Below, piece after piece: positions 1 through 8,733 of a stretch of DNA of 64,000 nt (positions within the stretch are counted from its first letter, which is position 1; every line of letters begins with the position of its first letter). The notes beneath the pieces are model-generated. The model was not told the origin of the DNA, made no database searches, and saw only the letters and a list, made by a program, of their open reading frames with translations. The stretch is from a bacterium. GTDB lineage: Bacteria; Bacillota; Clostridia; Lachnospirales; Lachnospiraceae. The DNA lies in contig JAUNJY010000002.1 of the NCBI GenBank assembly GCA_030535455.1, forward strand, positions 124,001 through 188,000. The letters run 5' to 3'. A program made the translations under genes and the position numbers.

Positions 1-890
1 TTCCAACCTAATTCTGTTTCTAATTTTGTTGGGTCAATTGCATAACGCATATCGTGTCCTGGACGATCTGTTACATAACGAATTAAACTTTCTGGCTTAT
101 TAAGCGCTTGAAGGATTGTCTTAACTACTTCTAAATTAGTTCTTTCATTATGTCCACCAACATTATATACTTCACCAACTTTTCCTTTATGAAGGATTAA
201 ATCAATTGCTGTACAGTGATCATATACATGTAACCAATCTCTCACATTTTCCCCATTCCCATATACAGGAAGTTCTTCATCACCTAATGCTCTAGAAATC
301 ATTAATGGAATTAATTTTTCTGGAAAATGATAAGGTCCGTAGTTATTGGAACATCTAGAAATTGTCACTGGTAAGCCAAATGTTCTAAAATAAGACATTA
401 CAAATAAATCTGCACTTGCCTTACTTGACGAATAAGGACTGGAGGTATGAAGTGGAGTTTCTTCTGTAAAGAATAAGTCCGGACGGTCTAAAGGAAGATC
501 ACCATATACTTCATCTGTAGATACTTGATGATAACGCGTAATTCCATATTTTCTACAAGCATTTAACAAAGTAACTGTTCCTAATACATTTGTTTGAACA
601 AAAATTCCTGGATCTGAAATAGAACGATCCACATGACTTTCCGCCGCAAAGTTTACAACCATATCAAACTTTTCATCTGCAAATAACTTCATAATAAAAG
701 TTTCATCTGCAATATCACCCTTTACAAACTTGTAATTTGGCTTGTCCTCTACTGGCTTTAATGTTTCTAAATTTCCTGCATATGTAAGTAAATCTAAATT
801 TACTATTTCATAATCAGAGTGTTTATTCACCATATGATGGACGAAATTTCCACCGATAAATCCTGCTCCACCTGTTACTAAAATCTTCAT
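1..890 (-). CDS. rfbB: dTDP-glucose 4,6-dehydratase RmlB (partial, runs off the window)
   Basis: Second enzyme of dTDP-L-rhamnose synthesis; it converts dTDP-glucose to dTDP-4-keto-6-deoxyglucose in the cytoplasm. Translation from ATG at 890 gives MKILVTGGAGFIG, the NAD-binding glycine motif of extended SDR enzymes, and further on STDEVYG and SPYSSSK, which contains the catalytic YxxxK. About 296 codons are visible. The family is usually near 340 residues, so the C-terminal end lies outside the window. It starts 18 bp after the rmlA stop codon, so the two genes are probably cotranscribed from the promoter at 1827-1857. No stop codon or frameshift is seen. The family assignment is firm. Confidence 0.95.
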   Translation of the reverse strand, partial: MKILVTGGAGFIGGNFVHHMVNKHSDYEIVNLDLLTYAGNLETLKPVEDKPNYKFVKGDIADETFIMKLFADEKFDMVVNFAAESHVDRSISDPGIFVQTNVLGTVTLLNACRKYGITRYHQVSTDEVYGDLPLDRPDLFFTEETPLHTSSPYSSSKASADLFVMSYFRTFGLPVTISRCSNNYGPYHFPEKLIPLMISRALGDEELPVYGNGENVRDWLHVYDHCTAIDLILHKGKVGEVYNVGGHNERTNLEVVKTILQALNKPESLIRYVTDRPGHDMRYAIDPTKLETELGW

Positions 891-908
891 TTTGTTGCTC
901 CCATTCTC

Positions 909-1793
909 TTATAGTTTGTCAATATATTTACCATCTAGTACATCTTTTAAGTATGCACCATATTGATTTTTTTTCATTAGTTCATATGTTCCCAATAACT
1001 GATCACGAGTAATCCAATGATTATTATATGCAATCTCCTCTAAACATGCTATCTTTCTATGCTGATGAGTTTCTACGGTCTTAACAAAGCTTGTTGCTTC
1101 CACAAGCGATTCATGAGTGCCTGTGTCTAGCCATGTAAAGCCCTGTCCAAGTAACATTACATCTAATTGTCCTTTTTCTAAATAGATACGATTTATATCC
1201 GTAATCTCAAGCTCACCTCTTGCAGAAGGCTTTAAGTTTTTCGCATACTCTACAACCTTGTTATCATAGAAATATAATCCTGTTACACAGTAATTAGACT
1301 TTGGCTTTTCTGGCTTTTCTTCAATAGAAACAGCTTTTCCATCTTCGTTAAATTCCACAATTCCAAAACGTTCTGGATCATCAACATAATAACCAAATAC
1401 TGTAGCACCATTTGCTTTGTTTGCTGCCTGACGAAGACGTTTTGTTAATCCATGTCCATGGAATATATTATCTCCAAGAATCATTGCTACAGAATCTTCT
1501 CCAATAAAATCTTCGGCAATAATAAATGCCTGTGCTAACCCATCTGGACTTTCTTGAACTGCATAAGATAAAGAAATCCCAAATTGATTTCCATCTCCTA
1601 ATAAGGATTGAAACCTTGGTGTATCATCTGGTGTAGAAATTATTAAAATTTCACGAATTCCTGCATTCATCAGTACCGATAATGGATAATAAATCATCGG
1701 CTTATCATAGATTGGTAACAATTGTTTTGATGTTACCATTGTTAATGGATATAGGCGTGTTCCTGAACCGCCTGCTAGTATTATTCCCTTCAT
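909..1793 (-). CDS. rfbA: Glucose-1-phosphate thymidylyltransferase RmlA
   Basis: Makes dTDP-glucose from glucose-1-phosphate and dTTP, the first step towards dTDP-rhamnose. The 294 residues match the family length. The nucleotide-binding loop GGSGTRLYP lies at about residues 8-16, followed by [12 protein letters not shown] and, near residue 106, LGDNIFHG with the metal-binding Asp. A GGAG box sits 11 nt before the ATG. It is the first gene after the 19-bp-spacer promoter at 1827-1857 and is followed by rmlB. It is separated from the rest of the polysaccharide operon by the MerR-methyltransferase gene, so rhamnose supply may be controlled on its own. Confidence 0.97.
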   Translation of the reverse strand: MKGIILAGGSGTRLYPLTMVTSKQLLPIYDKPMIYYPLSVLMNAGIREILIISTPDDTPRFQSLLGDGNQFGISLSYAVQESPDGLAQAFIIAEDFIGEDSVAMILGDNIFHGHGLTKRLRQAANKANGATVFGYYVDDPERFGIVEFNEDGKAVSIEEKPEKPKSNYCVTGLYFYDNKVVEYAKNLKPSARGELEITDINRIYLEKGQLDVMLLGQGFTWLDTGTHESLVEATSFVKTVETHQHRKIACLEEIAYNNHWITRDQLLGTYELMKKNQYGAYLKDVLDGKYIDKL

Positions 1794-1826
1794 TTATGTA
1801 GCTACTCCTTTTATGTTCGTATAATG

Positions 1827-1857
1827 ATTATAAAGGGTGACGTTACGTCACTGTCAA
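1827..1857 (-). promoter_or_regulatory. MerR-type promoter with palindromic 19-bp spacer, upstream of rmlA
   Basis: On the minus strand TTGACA (1857-1852) and TATAAT (1832-1827) are separated by 19 bp instead of 17. The spacer contains a perfect 15-bp palindrome, GTGACGTAACGTCAC, at 1837-1851. Over-long spacers with a dyad between the two hexamers are the classic arrangement of promoters that MerR-family proteins activate by untwisting DNA. The gene immediately upstream (1868-3058) encodes a MerR-type HTH. The promoter is seen directly; the regulator-target link is inferred. Confidence 0.8.
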
Positions 1858-1867
1858 GTCGAAAAAT

Positions 1868-3058
1868 CTATTTTTTACAAATAAACAGTCCCGCTTCTTT
1901 AGTAATATGAATTGTACCTTGTTCCTCTATCTTTTTCTGTAAAAAATCTTTAAAATCATCCTGTCTTCTATATAAAATATCATTTTGGTTTCCATGGCAT
2001 GATAAAATATACATCATTAATGGTTCCGCTTCCTTTACTAAAAGTTCATCTTCATACATTCTTAGCTCAACATGAGAAAACTCTTCAGATAAAATCCTCA
2101 TTCCATTTTCTATTCCAAAACGTTCATATAACGGGGTGTCAGATAACACAATTTTAGGATCAAATTCCTTTACTAACATTGTAATCTCTATCATATGATT
2201 CTTCCCATAAGTACTACAATAAAAAATTGCATTTTTCTTCATTACATTCTGTATTTTACTAAGTGCATGCGAAATATTTTCCACATAAAATAACATATGG
2301 TTTGCAATTACCATGTCAAAAGAGTTTTTGGAATACGGAATATTCATACAATCTACTTTTTCAAAAATAAAATTTGTTGAATACTTATTATGTATCCCCT
2401 CAATATAATTGGATGCATCTTTTATCATTCCTTCTGAACGATCAGTCAAATATATCTTCATATTTTTATATTTATTCATTTTTAAATTTGACCATAGTCT
2501 AGCATTTCCACAGCCTAGTTCTAAAATATCAGTATTACTTTTTAAATTAAATTGATTAAAAATCCATGAAAACCATCCTTGTTTATTGGTTGAACATTTT
2601 TCATGAAAGGAGATTCGAATATCTAAATTTGTCTCATCCTTATACTGTTCAACCAGACTTTTTTCAGTACTACACATATGAATTAGCTTTAATATTTCAT
2701 TCCAATCAAGCTCTTCAGAATGTTTAAATAATTCCATTGTTTGATGAAGCGCTAATTCCATTACTTGCATCTGCTCTAATCTTCGTTTTAACAGAAAATA
2801 TTGGGTAGATAAAGTTGTTTTTAAATCATTAGAATCATCCTTTAAATTTATAACAGAAATCTCTTGTAATGAAAATCCTAATGATTTTAAAGATAAAATC
2901 TTTAGTAACTTTCCAAAATCCTGATCAGTATATAAACGATATCTTCCCTCAGTTACTAGACTTGGTTTTAAAATTCCTATTCGATCATAGTAACGTATAG
3001 TTCTAATAGTTACTTTTGCTTTTTGTGCAAATTCACCTGTTGTATAATAAGCTTGCAT
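1868..3058 (-). CDS. MerR-family HTH regulator fused to a SAM-dependent methyltransferase
   Basis: A 396-residue two-domain protein. Residues about 5-72 form a MerR winged helix (TTGEFAQKAKVTIRTIRYYD, then GRYRLYTDQD), followed by a helical linker at about 80-130 of the kind that makes the MerR dimer coiled coil. From about residue 175 a class I methyltransferase begins with the SAM loop ILELGCGNAR (178-187), followed by an acidic strand end (YLTDRSEGM) and ANHMLFYV. The methyltransferase may work as an enzyme or as a SAM/ligand-sensing effector domain. It lies upstream of, and in the same direction as, the rmlA promoter whose 19-bp spacer fits a MerR protein. AAGGAG lies close before the ATG. 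The substrate is unknown. Confidence 0.85.
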   Translation of the reverse strand: MQAYYTTGEFAQKAKVTIRTIRYYDRIGILKPSLVTEGRYRLYTDQDFGKLLKILSLKSLGFSLQEISVINLKDDSNDLKTTLSTQYFLLKRRLEQMQVMELALHQTMELFKHSEELDWNEILKLIHMCSTEKSLVEQYKDETNLDIRISFHEKCSTNKQGWFSWIFNQFNLKSNTDILELGCGNARLWSNLKMNKYKNMKIYLTDRSEGMIKDASNYIEGIHNKYSTNFIFEKVDCMNIPYSKNSFDMVIANHMLFYVENISHALSKIQNVMKKNAIFYCSTYGKNHMIEITMLVKEFDPKIVLSDTPLYERFGIENGMRILSEEFSHVELRMYEDELLVKEAEPLMMYILSCHGNQNDILYRRQDDFKDFLQKKIEEQGTIHITKEAGLFICKK

Positions 3059-3088
3059 AGAAATACTCCTTGTATAAATATATATTTA

Positions 3089-3097
3089 ATTATAGCA
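3089..3097 (-). promoter_or_regulatory. Extended -10 promoter element for the MerR-methyltransferase gene
   Basis: The minus strand reads TGCTATAAT, an extended -10 (TGn plus a perfect TATAAT), about 30 nt before the ATG at 3058. No good -35 is visible, which fits an extended -10 promoter. The rest of 3059-3362 is very AT-rich and holds only this element, the plus-strand promoter at 3261-3289 and an imperfect dyad near 3298-3325 (GCAGTGCAAAACTGTGC) that could be an operator. Confidence 0.5.
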
Positions 3098-3260
3098 AAT
3101 ACACAATAAACATTATATAAATAGTTAAGATTTCTATTGTACTTATTTATAATTATTAAAAAAAATATATGTTAACTTATATAGCATATATTTTCCCACC
3201 CAAAAGTCCAAAATTTTGTTATTTATAACATCGTGGCAATATACATATTCCCAATTTTTA

Positions 3261-3289
3261 TTGCTATATATCCTTGCTTTTGCTATTAT
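3261..3289 (+). promoter_or_regulatory. Promoter of the HTH-UDP-glucose dehydrogenase gene
   Basis: TTGCTA, a 17-bp spacer ending in TGC (extended -10), then TATTAT. An imperfect inverted repeat (CAGTGCAAAACTG) lies just downstream, between the promoter and the gene, and could be bound by the HTH domain of the gene product itself. A GAAAGGAAC ribosome binding site follows, 9 nt before the ATG at 3363. Confidence 0.5.
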
Positions 3290-3362
3290 TATTATAAAAG
3301 CAGTGCAAAACTGTGCTGTTTTAAAAAACAAATGATAAAGATTACTGAAAGGAACATTTTAT

Positions 3363-4847
3363 ATGAAAAAGTTATCACTATCTCTATTAGCAAAACATGT
3401 TATATCCGGTAGAAAAAGAAAGAACATTACCCAACAACAATTAGCTGATCTTACTGGTATTAACCGTGCTATGATTAGTCGACTTGAATCACTCGATTAT
3501 ATTCCATCTATACCTCAGTTAGAAAAATTAGGCGAAGTTCTAGATTTTGAACCAATTTCTTTATTTGTAAATGAAAAATCAACTGATACTCTTGAAAAAT
3601 GCTCTCCTCTTAATATTGCCGTTGCTGGTACAGGTTATGTTGGATTATCTATTGCAACTCTACTTGCACAAAATAATCATGTAACCGCCGTTGATATTAT
3701 CCCAGAAAAAGTAGATTTGATTAATAACAAAAAATCTCCTATCCAAGATGAGTATATTGAAACATATTTATCAGAAAAAGAATTAGACCTTATTGCAACT
3801 CTTGATGGAGAGGCTGCATATAAAGATGCTGATTATGTTATTATTGCTGCTCCAACTAACTACGATAGTAATAAAAACTTTTTTGATACTTCGGCAGTTG
3901 AAGCCGTTATTGAATTAGTAACAAAAGTTAATCCAAATGCTATTATGGTTATTAAATCCACAATTCCTGTAGGGTATACTGCAAGTATATGTAAAAAGTA
4001 CAATACAAAAAACATCATCTTTAGTCCTGAGTTTCTAAGAGAATCTAAAGCATTGTATGATAACTTGTATCCAAGCCGTATCATTGTATCAACCGATAAA
4101 TCCGACGAAAAGTTGGTAAATGCATCTCATACCTTTGCTTCTCTTCTTCAGGAAGGCGCATTAAAAGATAATATAGATACTCTGTTTATGGGTTCTACAG
4201 AAGCAGAAGCCGTTAAACTATTTGCCAATACATACTTAGCATTACGTGTTTCTTATTTCAATGAGTTAGACAATTATGCTGAAATGAAAGAACTAGACAC
4301 CAGGGCTATCATTGACGGTGTATGTCTAGATCCACGCATCGGTGCACACTATAATAATCCAAGTTTTGGATATGGCGGTTACTGCCTTCCTAAAGACACC
4401 AAGCAACTACTTGCCAACTATGATGCTGTCCCACAAAATATGATGAGTGCTATTGTTGAAAGTAATCGTACTAGAAAAGACTTTATTGCAGATCGAGTTC
4501 TAAAACTTGCTGGATATTATGATTACTATAACCATGGTGATTATTCTGCTGAGCAAGAAAAAGAATGTGTAATTGGTATTTATCGATTAACCATGAAAAG
4601 CAATTCTGACAACTTTCGTCAAAGCAGTATTCAGGGTGTTATGAAACGTTTAAAAGCCAAAGGTGCTACTGTCATCGTATATGAACCAACTTTACAGAAT
4701 GGAAGTACTTTCTTTGGAAGTAAAATCGTGAATACTTTAGCTGATTTTAAAAAGTCCTCACAGGCAATTATCGCAAATCGATATGATAGCTGCCTTGATG
4801 ATGTTATAGAAAAAGTATATACAAGAGATTTATTCAGACGTGACTAA
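3363..4847 (+). CDS. ugd: XRE-type HTH fused to UDP-glucose 6-dehydrogenase
   Basis: A 494-residue fusion. Residues about 8-66 are a Cro/XRE helix-turn-helix ([20 protein letters not shown]). From about residue 84 a nucleotide-sugar dehydrogenase follows, with the NAD loop AGTGYVGLS (88-96), [20 protein letters not shown] and the catalytic-Cys motif [11 protein letters not shown] (Cys341). The enzyme part resembles short bacterial Ugd, which oxidises UDP-glucose to UDP-glucuronate. UDP-ManNAc dehydrogenase activity is a weaker alternative, given the neighbouring WecB. It is the only plus-strand gene inside the minus-strand polysaccharide locus and has its own promoter. The HTH is in frame and covered by one ribosome binding site, so the fusion is real in this sequence. 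The HTH presumably links DNA binding to substrate or NAD state. Confidence 0.92.
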   Translation: MKKLSLSLLAKHVISGRKRKNITQQQLADLTGINRAMISRLESLDYIPSIPQLEKLGEVLDFEPISLFVNEKSTDTLEKCSPLNIAVAGTGYVGLSIATLLAQNNHVTAVDIIPEKVDLINNKKSPIQDEYIETYLSEKELDLIATLDGEAAYKDADYVIIAAPTNYDSNKNFFDTSAVEAVIELVTKVNPNAIMVIKSTIPVGYTASICKKYNTKNIIFSPEFLRESKALYDNLYPSRIIVSTDKSDEKLVNASHTFASLLQEGALKDNIDTLFMGSTEAEAVKLFANTYLALRVSYFNELDNYAEMKELDTRAIIDGVCLDPRIGAHYNNPSFGYGGYCLPKDTKQLLANYDAVPQNMMSAIVESNRTRKDFIADRVLKLAGYYDYYNHGDYSAEQEKECVIGIYRLTMKSNSDNFRQSSIQGVMKRLKAKGATVIVYEPTLQNGSTFFGSKIVNTLADFKKSSQAIIANRYDSCLDDVIEKVYTRDLFRRD

Positions 4848-4947
4848 AAAAGAACAAACTATGTTGTTCACATATTGAAAAATAACTATAAATAAGCCTA
4901 TAAGTAAATAAAAAATCAATTCTAATAAACTAGAAGACGTCAAATTA

Positions 4948-4993
4948 GGGCAGTACCCAAGAAAAAGAACTTGGACACTGCCCCTTATTTTTA
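4948..4993 (+). terminator. Terminator-like hairpin after ugd
   Basis: GGGCAGT (4948-4954) pairs with ACTGCCC (4977-4983) and an inner CCAAG pairs with CTTGG, followed by TTATTTTTA. A smaller hairpin, GAACAA/TTGTTC, occurs at about 4852-4869. The remaining bases up to 5156 show no gene. Confidence 0.65.
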
Positions 4994-5156
4994 TCCTCAA
5001 AATTATACTAATTCTGTACAATGTAGATCTAAATTAATTTCAGTATAAATTCAGTCGTTATAGAACACAATAGTATTTCCATTTTCCCAAACTCCACAAT
5101 ACAATAGTTAATATATTTTTACTATTCATAGATAATTCAAATCATCCCAACGTTAA

Positions 5157-6263
5157 TTACTTTGATACTCCATTCTCTTCTAATATATCCGCAATTCGCT
5201 TACAAGCAAAACCATCACCATACGGATTACTTGCTTGCGACATTGCGTCGTACACTATTTTATTTTCTAGGAGTTCTTTAAAATTCTGATAAATCACTTC
5301 CTCATCAGTACCTACAAGTTTCAAAGTTCCCGCAGCAATACCTTCAGGACGTTCAGTTGTATCACGCATAACTAAAACAGGCTTTCCGAGACTTGGTGCT
5401 TCTTCTTGAATTCCACCACTATCAGTAAGAATCATAAAACTTCTCGAAAGGAAATTATGAAAATCCAGGACATCAAGTGGCTCAATAATATGGATTCTAT
5501 TGCATCCACCTAATTCCTCATCTGCGATTAATCTTACCGCAGGATTCATATGTATTGGATAGATTGCCTTAACATCCTCGTGCTCATCCATAATTCTACG
5601 AATAGCACGAAACATATGACGCATTGGCTCTCCAAGGTTTTCTCTTCTATGAGCAGTAATCATAATTAACCTGCTTCCTTCTGCCCAATCTAATTCAGTA
5701 TGAGAATAATTGTCTCGAACTGTAGTCTTTAGTGCATCTATAGCAGTATTTCCTGTCACATAAATAGTTTTTTTCTCTTTCCCTTCACGAATCAAATTCT
5801 CTCTAGATATATTAGTTGGTGCAAAATTATACTGAGAAATAATTCCGACTGCTTGGCGATTAAACTCTTCGGGATAAGGCGAATATATATTGTATGATCG
5901 CAAGCCAGCCTCTACATGACCAACTGGAATTTGCAAATAGAAACAAGCAAGCGCTGTCACAAATGTCGTAGATGTATCTCCATGTACTAAAACAATATCT
6001 GGTTTCACCTCTAGCAGAACTTCTTTAATACGTTCCATAATATTAATAGTAACATCAAATAACGTCTGGCGATCCTTCATAATGGAAAGGTCATAGTCTG
6101 GTGTAACTGAAAATGCTTCCAATACCTGTTTCAACATTTCTTTATGCTGACCTGTCACACATACAATCGTCTGTACAGTTTTTCGAGTCTTAAGTTCATT
6201 TACAAGTGGACACATTTTTATAGCTTCCGGCCTAGTACCAAAGACTAGCATAACTTTTTTCAT
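5157..6263 (-). CDS. wecB: UDP-N-acetylglucosamine 2-epimerase (non-hydrolysing)
   Basis: Interconverts UDP-GlcNAc and UDP-ManNAc in the cytoplasm, supplying ManNAc units for the polysaccharide. Its 368 residues are the normal length. Landmarks are FGTRPEAIKM near the start, VHGDTSTTF, GHVEAGLRS with the substrate-binding residues, TAHRRENLG and LTDSGGIQEEAPSLGKPVL, all diagnostic of this GT-B-fold epimerase. A GAGG box precedes the ATG. It lies 11 bp downstream of the flippase gene, at the distal end of the long minus-strand operon. Confidence 0.97.
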   Translation of the reverse strand: MKKVMLVFGTRPEAIKMCPLVNELKTRKTVQTIVCVTGQHKEMLKQVLEAFSVTPDYDLSIMKDRQTLFDVTINIMERIKEVLLEVKPDIVLVHGDTSTTFVTALACFYLQIPVGHVEAGLRSYNIYSPYPEEFNRQAVGIISQYNFAPTNISRENLIREGKEKKTIYVTGNTAIDALKTTVRDNYSHTELDWAEGSRLIMITAHRRENLGEPMRHMFRAIRRIMDEHEDVKAIYPIHMNPAVRLIADEELGGCNRIHIIEPLDVLDFHNFLSRSFMILTDSGGIQEEAPSLGKPVLVMRDTTERPEGIAAGTLKLVGTDEEVIYQNFKELLENKIVYDAMSQASNPYGDGFACKRIADILEENGVSK

Positions 6264-6274
6264 TGTACTTTACC

Positions 6275-7747
6275 TCAATTTCTTTTTTGTTTATTTTTTA
6301 TTATTTCTTCTGCTTTTCTAAGGAGTATATATATATATGGGTTTTTCAAAATAATCAATAAAAATATATAGCTTATTAATGAACATACAACAATAATAAC
6401 ACACAGTAGAAACTCACTTTTTACTAAAGGGTACATTATAAAATACAATACTATTATAAATGTGCTTTCTAGTATTGCATGGACACTGTTTCTAAATACA
6501 ATATTCCAATCAAAGACTGTTTTTAATCGTTGATTAGATAGTAAGCAAATTACAACAACAGAAATCTCTGCCAATACAGTTGTTATAGCCGCTCCATTTT
6601 GTTTCATTATAGGAATCATGAAAAAATTAAGACTAACATTTAATATAGCTGCAATTATCGTTGCTCTCAAATTAATTTTTTCCTTCCCCATTGGAATATT
6701 CGCACAGTTTGTGAATATTCCACCAACAATAGCAAAAACTAATGCTACACTTAATATTCTTAAAGTAAGTATTGCATCCTGATAGCCACTTCCTCCCAAA
6801 AACATAATTATTGGTTTCGCTAAAACAATTAATCCTGTCATTGCAGGGAGTAAAACTAAAATTAAACATGATAAAATAGAATTAAGCAGCGTTCTAAAGT
6901 TAGTTTGATCATTATTACCATAGTAAAATGAAAGTCTTGGAATACAAACAGCAAATACTGATGCTAATAACGTTTTTAATATAGTATAAACTTTTACAGC
7001 TACGGAATAAATTCCTACGCAATAATCTGATACAAGCCAACCTATCATGGTAGAATCAGCATAACAATATATCGTAACCGCTAAATTATTAGAAAAAAAT
7101 ATAAGAAGTGGTTTAATATGTTTTAAAAATTTACACTGTATTATCACTCGAACTTTTATATACTTTCTACAATAAAAGAAATTCCATATGCAAATAATAA
7201 TTTGAGAAAATACAGTCAGAAAAGCATATATATAGTAATCTCTCTCATTCTTCACAAATATAAAAAGTAAGACCAAATTAAGCACTTGAATACATATGCT
7301 TCTTATTGTAATCACAAAATAATCTTCAAATATTACATTTAACCAATCAACTCCGATAGTGGTAAACAATATAGATGAAGAAAGAAGCAAAATAAGTTTT
7401 GAATATTGGGAAAGATCCTTCACTATTAACAATAAAATAGCCAAAAGTATATATGCACCTATTGTTGTGATTATGTTTATAGTAAATACTTCATTGGCAA
7501 ATTGTTGTAATTGATATTTGTTTTCTCGTATCTTCGCACCTTCTCTAACAGCATAAGTACTAATTCCAAGTGCTGCAATTAATGCAAAATACGATACAAT
7601 TGATTGGGCATAAGTTACTTTTCCAAGATAATTTGCCTGCAATATTCTTGCTACATATGGAAATGTAATCAGAGGAAATATTACACCCATTAAGGTTTTA
7701 ATAAAATTTAAAATAACATTAACTTTTATAGACTTCATTTTTAACAT
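6275..7747 (-). CDS. Wzx-type polysaccharide repeat-unit flippase
   Basis: A 490-residue integral membrane protein of the polysaccharide transport (PST/MOP) family, with about 12-14 hydrophobic segments and short loops. It begins with FPLITFPYVARILQANYLGK, a typical N-terminal pattern of O-antigen and capsule flippases. It would move lipid-linked repeat units across the membrane. Wzy (11109-12362) and Wzz/CpsC (20783-21523) in the same locus complete a Wzx/Wzy system. The cargo specificity cannot be read from sequence. Confidence 0.9.
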   Translation of the reverse strand: MLKMKSIKVNVILNFIKTLMGVIFPLITFPYVARILQANYLGKVTYAQSIVSYFALIAALGISTYAVREGAKIRENKYQLQQFANEVFTINIITTIGAYILLAILLLIVKDLSQYSKLILLLSSSILFTTIGVDWLNVIFEDYFVITIRSICIQVLNLVLLFIFVKNERDYYIYAFLTVFSQIIICIWNFFYCRKYIKVRVIIQCKFLKHIKPLLIFFSNNLAVTIYCYADSTMIGWLVSDYCVGIYSVAVKVYTILKTLLASVFAVCIPRLSFYYGNNDQTNFRTLLNSILSCLILVLLPAMTGLIVLAKPIIMFLGGSGYQDAILTLRILSVALVFAIVGGIFTNCANIPMGKEKINLRATIIAAILNVSLNFFMIPIMKQNGAAITTVLAEISVVVICLLSNQRLKTVFDWNIVFRNSVHAILESTFIIVLYFIMYPLVKSEFLLCVIIVVCSLISYIFLLIILKNPYIYILLRKAEEIIKNKQKRN

Positions 7748-7791
7748 TAGTTACCTACTTTACTTATATTAATACTACTTTTTTATAAGTA

Positions 7792-8691
7792 TTATTTTCT
7801 ACCCTTATTCTTCTTTGTATTTTTCTTTATTTGGCCAAGCAAGAACGTCTCACATAAAGCAATACCTGCAATAAGATAATTAAACATACCTATTAATAAA
7901 TTATTTGGATAGTAATTATTTAAAACATATAGTCTGCTTTTCCACATTAGTACAACTTGTCTCATTTTACTTTTTATACTCTTATTAATACTGACAGAAT
8001 GATGATGAACAAATCTTTCTTTTAACAATAAAGCACTATAAAAACCTGCATTATGCATTTTAATTCCAAGCACTGTTTCCTCGCAATATAAAAAAATGTT
8101 CTCATCATACATTCCTGCTGTAACCATTTTTTGTGCATCGACCATAAGCAATGATCCTGCTACGCATCCTACTTTAACAGCCTGATTGTCTTTATCAAAT
8201 GAATCAATTGAATAGTACATTCCTTGAAAAAATCTTCCCATTAACGTTAATGAAAAAAATAAATACTCCCAATATGTAGGCTTTTTCCAGACACATCTTT
8301 TGTTTAGTGTCATATCATGATTAAGCATTACTGGAGAAACAACCGCACATTCTTTATATTGCATCAGATAGTCCAAACATTTTTTTATTGTGATTTCTTC
8401 CACTTCCACATCAGGGTTACTAATTAAGATATGTTGTGCACCATATTTCTCTATACAATAATTAACTCCATAATTGTTTCCATATCCATATCCACCATTT
8501 CTTTTTGTCCTAATGACATCGACTACATCTTCATGATTCTTATAAATAGTAGCTAGCTTTTCATATGAACTATCTGGAGAGCAATTATCTACAATTACTA
8601 TATGATCAATAATTTCATAATTAATAACTGAATTCACAAACTCTATCGTGGTCTTATAGTCACTATAATTTAAAACAACAACACATAACAT
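7792..8691 (-). CDS. Family 2 glycosyltransferase (rhamnosyltransferase-like)
   Basis: A 299-residue GT-A-fold enzyme. It starts with the nucleotide-sugar-binding strand VVLNYSDYKTT, then IVDNCSPDSS, RNGGYGYGNNYG and ISNPDVEVEE, where the NPD replaces a DxD metal site as in WcaA/RfbF-type rhamnosyltransferases. A hydrophobic stretch near the C-terminus (LLIGMFNYLIAGIAL) suggests membrane association. No good ribosome binding site is at the ATG; an AAGGAG box lies about 27 nt upstream. It sits between the flippase and the F420-dehydrogenase-like gene. Donor and acceptor are unknown; dTDP-rhamnose is plausible because rmlA/rmlB are nearby. Confidence 0.88.
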   Translation of the reverse strand: MLCVVVLNYSDYKTTIEFVNSVINYEIIDHIVIVDNCSPDSSYEKLATIYKNHEDVVDVIRTKRNGGYGYGNNYGVNYCIEKYGAQHILISNPDVEVEEITIKKCLDYLMQYKECAVVSPVMLNHDMTLNKRCVWKKPTYWEYLFFSLTLMGRFFQGMYYSIDSFDKDNQAVKVGCVAGSLLMVDAQKMVTAGMYDENIFLYCEETVLGIKMHNAGFYSALLLKERFVHHHSVSINKSIKSKMRQVVLMWKSRLYVLNNYYPNNLLIGMFNYLIAGIALCETFLLGQIKKNTKKNKGRK

Positions 8692-8733
8692 ATTTTTATG
8701 ACGAAATTAATAATCGTCTCTCCTTTTTATATT

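Noticed and set aside
3143-3331. A 62-codon minus-strand frame between the MerR and ugd genes
   Set aside because: AT-rich, no ribosome binding site, low-complexity protein, and it overlaps the ugd promoter.
4830-5021. A 63-codon minus-strand frame after ugd
   Set aside because: It spans the terminator hairpin and has no ribosome binding site; only the hairpin is a convincing feature.
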